64,000 bases of DNA from positions 17,546,001 through 17,610,000 of the forward strand of contig OZ231126.1 of NCBI GenBank assembly GCA_965153355.1, written 5' to 3'. Positions 60,301 to 64,000 of the stretch are shown piece after piece. Every line of letters starts with the position of its first letter. The stretch's first letter is position 1. A model generated the notes under the pieces. The model saw only the letters and a program-made list of their open reading frames with translations. It was not told where the DNA came from and did not search any database. The translations under genes and the position numbers were made by a program. The DNA comes from Flaccisagitta enflata (taxonomy: Eukaryota; Chaetognatha; Sagittoidea; Aphragmophora).

Positions 60301-60385
60301 CTTCTTCTTCTTCTTCTTCTTCTTCTTCTTCTTCTTCTTCTTCATCTTTGTTTTCTTCTTCTTCTTCTTCTTCTTCTTCCTCTCC
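60301..60385. repeat. (CTT)n between HT2 copies
   Basis: A second CTT spacer, longer than the first, with the same CATCTTTGTTTTCTTCTT interruption. The spacer and copy were therefore duplicated together. Confidence 0.9.
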
Positions 60386-60858
60386 TTTTGGGCAGCGGCC
60401 CCGAAGAGGCCAATGACCTATGCTTTCACACAGGGCAAATTTCTCTCCTCCTCCTTCTCCTTCTCCTTTGCCCCCCCGCTTTTGGCCTCGAGACCCAACT
60501 CCCCGCCTCAAGGCCAAAATCCCAGCCTCAAGGCCCAAATCCCAGCCTCAAGGCCCAAATCCCAGCCTCAAGGCCCAAATCCCAGCCTCAAGGCCCAAAT
60601 CCCAGCCTTGAGGCTCCAATTCCAACCTAGAGGCTCAAATCCCAGTCTCTAGGCTCAAATCTCAGCCAAGAGGCTCAAATCCCTGCCTCTAAGCTCAAAT
60701 CCCAGCTTCAAGGCCACGATTCCAGCCTCCAGGCTCAAATAAAAACAGCATAGGTCATCGGCTCCTTCGGAGCCGCTGCCCCTAACACCATCTCACACCC
60801 TCATACACTCACTTAGGGGCAACGGGTACCGCTGACCATCTAACGCTTTTGCGACTAT
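60386..60858 (-). mobile_element. HT2 composite element, copy 6
   Basis: Complete copy: TTTTGGGCAGCGGCCCCGAA at one end, CTAACGCTTTTGCGACTATT at the other. About 11 cargo units. Confidence 0.9.
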
Positions 60859-62690
60859 TTTATCTCCATGTACCCTACAATGAGACTGGGTTTCCATCTC
60901 TCATGTACCCCTCATGTACCCCCTTCTCTTCTCTATGTACCCTTCATTGAGACTGGGTTTCCATCTCTCATGTACCCCTCATGTACCCCCTTCTCTTCTC
61001 TGTGTACCCTTCATTGAGACTGGGTTTCGATCTCTCATGTACCCCTCATGTACCCCCTCCTTATCTCCATGTACCCTTCATTGAGGTTGGGTTTTGATTC
61101 TTCATGTACTCTCTCATAAATTTCTTTATCTCCATGTCCTTCATTGAGACTGGGTTTCGATCTCTCATGTACTCTCATGTACCCTGTTGTTTCTCCATGT
61201 ACCCTACAAAGACTGGTTTTATCTCATGTACCCTCATGTAACCCCATTCTCTATATACTTCATTGAGACTGGGTTTCGATCTCCATGTACTTATGTAAAA
61301 TTTCCTTATCTCCATGTAACCTTCATTCATTGACATCTTTCATCCCTCATGTACTCTTTCTATCTCCATACCCTTCATTGAGGCTGGTTTTGATCTCTCA
61401 TGTACCCATCATATACCCCATTCTATTTTCCATGTAGCCTTCCCATTGAGACCCGGGCCCATGGCCTCATGTACTCCCTGCCATAATCTCCATAACCCAT
61501 TGAGACTAAAGCCACCCTGTGGCCATACCCCCTCTTATTTCATGTACTTACAATGAGACTGGTTTGGGATCTCATGCACCCTGCGTACCTCCCCTTCTCT
61601 TTCATTTCACTCCCTTCATTGAGACCGGGAGTTCTGATCTCCTCATGTACCTCATGTTCCCCTCTTCCTTTTTCTATTTACCTCTTCATTGAGCCTGTTC
61701 TGATCTCATGTACCTTCATGTACCCCCTTTGCTTCTTCATACCCTAAATGAGATCTGATTTCCATTCATGTACTTTCATGTACCCCCTCTTCTTTCTATG
61801 CACCCTTCATTGACTTGGTTTTGATCTTCATATACCATGTGTTCTCATATTCTTATTCTCAATGTTCCTTCACTGAGATTTAGGTTTGATCTTCTTACCT
61901 CATACTTTGTCTCCATGTATCCTTCATTGAGACTGGGTTTGATCTCTCATACCCTCATGTACCATTATTTCTCCATGCAGTTTCCTACACGAGACACATC
62001 TTCATGTACCCCCATGTACCATTTATATTTTTCATTGATATCGGCATCTCATGCCTCACAAACCCTCTTGTTACCTCGATGTACCCTTCATTGAGGCTCA
62101 GATTCCATCTCTCATGTACCTCTCATGCACCATCTCCTTATCTCCATGTACCCTTCATTGAGACTGGGTTTTGATCTCTCATGTACCCCTCATGTACCCC
62201 CTTTGCTTTTTCATGTACCCTACAATGAGACTGGGTTTCCATCTCTCATGTACCCCTCATGTACCCCCTTCTCTTCTCTATGTACCATTCATTGAGACTG
62301 GGTTTCGATCTTTCATGTACCCCTCATGTACCCCATTCCATTCTCCATGTACCCTTCATTGAGATTGGGGTTCGATCTCTCATGTACCCCTCATGTACCC
62401 CCCTCTCTTCTCTATGTACCCTTCATTGAGACTGGGTTTAGTTCTCCCATGTACCCCTTATGTACCCAATTCCATTCTTCATGTACCCCTCCTTGAGACT
62501 TGGGTTCGATCTCTCATGTACCTCTCATGTACCCCCTTCTCATATCCATGTACCCTTTTATTGAGACCTGGTTTCAATTTTCCATGTGCCCCTCATGTAC
62601 TCCCTTCTTATCTCCATGTACCCTTCCTCGAGACTGGGTTCTGATCCTTCATGTACCCCTCATGTACCCTTCTATTCTCTATGTTTCCAT
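60859..62690. repeat. About 67-bp tandem array, part 2
   Basis: Continuation of the CATGTACCCC array after the HT2 cluster. The stretch at about 61100-62060 is much more diverged, with many deletions, than either side. Confidence 0.9.
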
Positions 62691-62900
62691 CTGTCCGCAA
62701 ATGTCTTGCTGTGTTTCCTTCCTTTTTTTTCACATCTAACTATAATTTTTTCTTATGTATTATTGGGCTGGTTCACTTTGTTTCTCTTCAATAGGAGGAT
62801 GAGGGAAAAAAACATGGCTATCATCATAAATAATACTATGTTGTGAATGAGACAGTATCAATGTCATGGGCAAAACAATAAAGAGAAGATGCTACATCTA
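62691..62900. other. Unique stretch after the array
   Basis: AT-rich sequence with no feature recognised. Confidence 0.4.
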
Positions 62901-63488
62901 AATAGTCGCAAAAGCGTTAGATGGTCAGCGGTACCCGTTGCCCCTATGTGAATGTATGTGTGGGAGAGGTGGTTAGAGGGGCAGCGGCCCCCGAAGGGGC
63001 CGATGACCTATGCTGCTTTTATTTGAGCCTCAAGGCTGGGATTAGGGCCTGGAGGCTGGAATTTAGGCCTCCGGACTGGGATTTGAGCCTTGAGGCTGGG
63101 ATTTGAGCTTCAAGGCTGGGATTTGAGCTTCAAGGCTGAGATTTGAGCCTCAAGGCTAGGTTTTGAGCCTCGAGGCTGGGATTTGAGCCTCAAGACTGGG
63201 ATTGAGCCTCGGAGGCTGGGAATTGAGCCGAGGTTGGATTTGAGCCTTGAGGCTGGGAATTGAGTCAAGGCTGGGATTGAGCCGAGGTTGGGATTTGAGC
63301 CGAGGCTGGGTTTTGAGCCGAGGTTGACGAGCCCGAGGCTGGGATTTGAGCCTCGAGGCTAGAATTTCGGCCCGGGAGGGGGGGGGGACGGAGAAGAAGA
63401 AGAAGAAGAAGGAGAAGAAGGAGGAGAAGGAGAAAGTTTCCCATATGTGTGAAAGCATAGGTCATCGGCCCCTTCGGGCCGCTGCCCA
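62901..63488 (+). mobile_element. HT2 composite element, copy 7
   Basis: Starts ATAGTCGCAAAAGCGTTAG, has the GGGGCAGCGGCCCCCGAAGG block, about 17 units of GGATTTGAGCCTCAAGGCTG (increasingly shortened to the right), a G run, GAA/GGA repeats and the end GGCCCCTTCGGGCCGCTGCC plus CAAAAAA. Confidence 0.9.
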
Positions 63489-63867
63489 AAAAAGGAAGAA
63501 GTGATTTAAAGAAAACTGAGAGCATTATAATGCTCCATATTTTCTTTGAATTACATACTTGGTTAATGGACCAGCCCACATGTGTATCATGCTATAATAA
63601 AATGAAACATTTTAGTGATTTTTGGAAGACACTTTTTTATTATATTATCAAGTATGTCTGTAGGATCATAATTTTTCTATTTCTGGTTTGTTATTTTGAA
63701 AAAAAGTTGAAACACGCAACTGTGGCCATGTTGGGCTTGTTTTTTTATCAGTTTCCAAACAGAATTATTTTCTTCCTACAATATGCCTTCCTTTGGATTC
63801 TGATTCCCTTCATTTATTCCATGGCAGTCAAACACACTCACTCACACACCATACATTAAAACTTTCC
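63489..63867. other. Unique stretch between HT2 copies
   Basis: AT-rich; a plus-strand frame at 63530-63859 is hydrophobic but has no splice or family support. Confidence 0.35.
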
Positions 63868-64000
63868 TTTTGGGCAGCGGCCCCAAAGGGGCCAATGACC
63901 TATGCTTTCACAAATAAGGGAAATTTCTCCTTCTTCTTCTCCTTCTTCTTCTCCTTCTCCTCCTTCTCCGTCCCCCCCCCCTCGAGGCCCAAATCCTAGT
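63868..64000 (-). mobile_element. HT2 composite element, copy 8 (cut by window end)
   Basis: TTTTGGGCAGCGGCCCCAAA, ATGACCTATGCTTTCACA, a CTTCTC-rich tract and the start of a CGAGGCCCAAATCC cargo unit. Confidence 0.85.

Noticed and set aside
59395-60858. Proline/serine/glutamine frames (SLKAQIPASRPKSQPQ repeats) as a secreted repeat protein
   Set aside because: They follow the 20-bp cargo repeats of HT2 elements, occur in several frames, and have no splice or start support.
57700-62690. Many short HVPLMYP-type frames
   Set aside because: Translations of the 67-bp array; no unit keeps a long frame and none has gene context.

Overview
This is a eukaryotic, almost certainly metazoan, genomic scaffold. 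It has spliced exons with consensus donors and acceptors, a long C2H2 zinc-finger gene, TTAGGG-type telomere-like repeats, and a very high load of simple repeats, minisatellites and short mobile elements. TTAGGG argues against nematodes and most arthropods. I cannot name the species; an invertebrate such as a sponge, cnidarian or lophotrochozoan would fit, but that is inference. A 10-base N gap sits at 22441-22450.

Genes. Four loci are supported. (A) Minus strand, 12732 to 4923: a five- to six-exon gene whose introns are filled by microsatellites and a 2.3-kb 13-bp minisatellite. The predicted protein has an N-terminal coiled coil, a GGDLKFLL...CLFC block, a PDILH block, a nuclear-localisation-like basic tract and a proline-rich tail. 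(B) Minus strand, 57638 to 47760: five internal exons whose splice phases all agree. They encode a Ser/Gly/Pro-rich protein that I do not recognise, and neither end of the gene is resolved. (C) Plus strand: one exon at 3232-3400 encoding a membrane anchor and one at 18361-18582 encoding a coiled coil. The phases are compatible, so gene A may lie inside an intron of gene C. (D) Minus strand, 38941 to 37220: an uninterrupted zinc-finger reading frame with 18 complete fingers, cut short by a frameshift just before two further fingers.

Repeats. A large inverted duplication joins 1-1700 to 22451-24322. Comparing its arms gives filled and empty sites for two insertions: an 339-bp hAT-like MITE with an 8-bp target duplication, and a short hairpin-tailed element. 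Palindromic foldback elements lie at about 3.46-3.76, 15.6-18.07, 21.14-21.86 and 27.0-27.7 kb. A Tigger-like MITE is at 5271-5445. The end of the window (57.7-62.7 kb) is a roughly 67-bp tandem array interrupted by a cluster of composite elements.

The most interesting signal is two families of short interspersed elements. Family HT1 starts CAAGGCC, carries GACGGACC-like repeats inside and ends in a short hairpin followed by TAAAAA. The stem sequence differs between copies but stays complementary, and a motif near the 5' end tends to change with it. Family HT2 has conserved ends around a variable minisatellite cargo. Neither shows coding capacity, and both are plausible non-autonomous Helitron/Helentron-like elements or something undescribed.

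Most long open frames in the window are translations of microsatellites and are not listed as genes.
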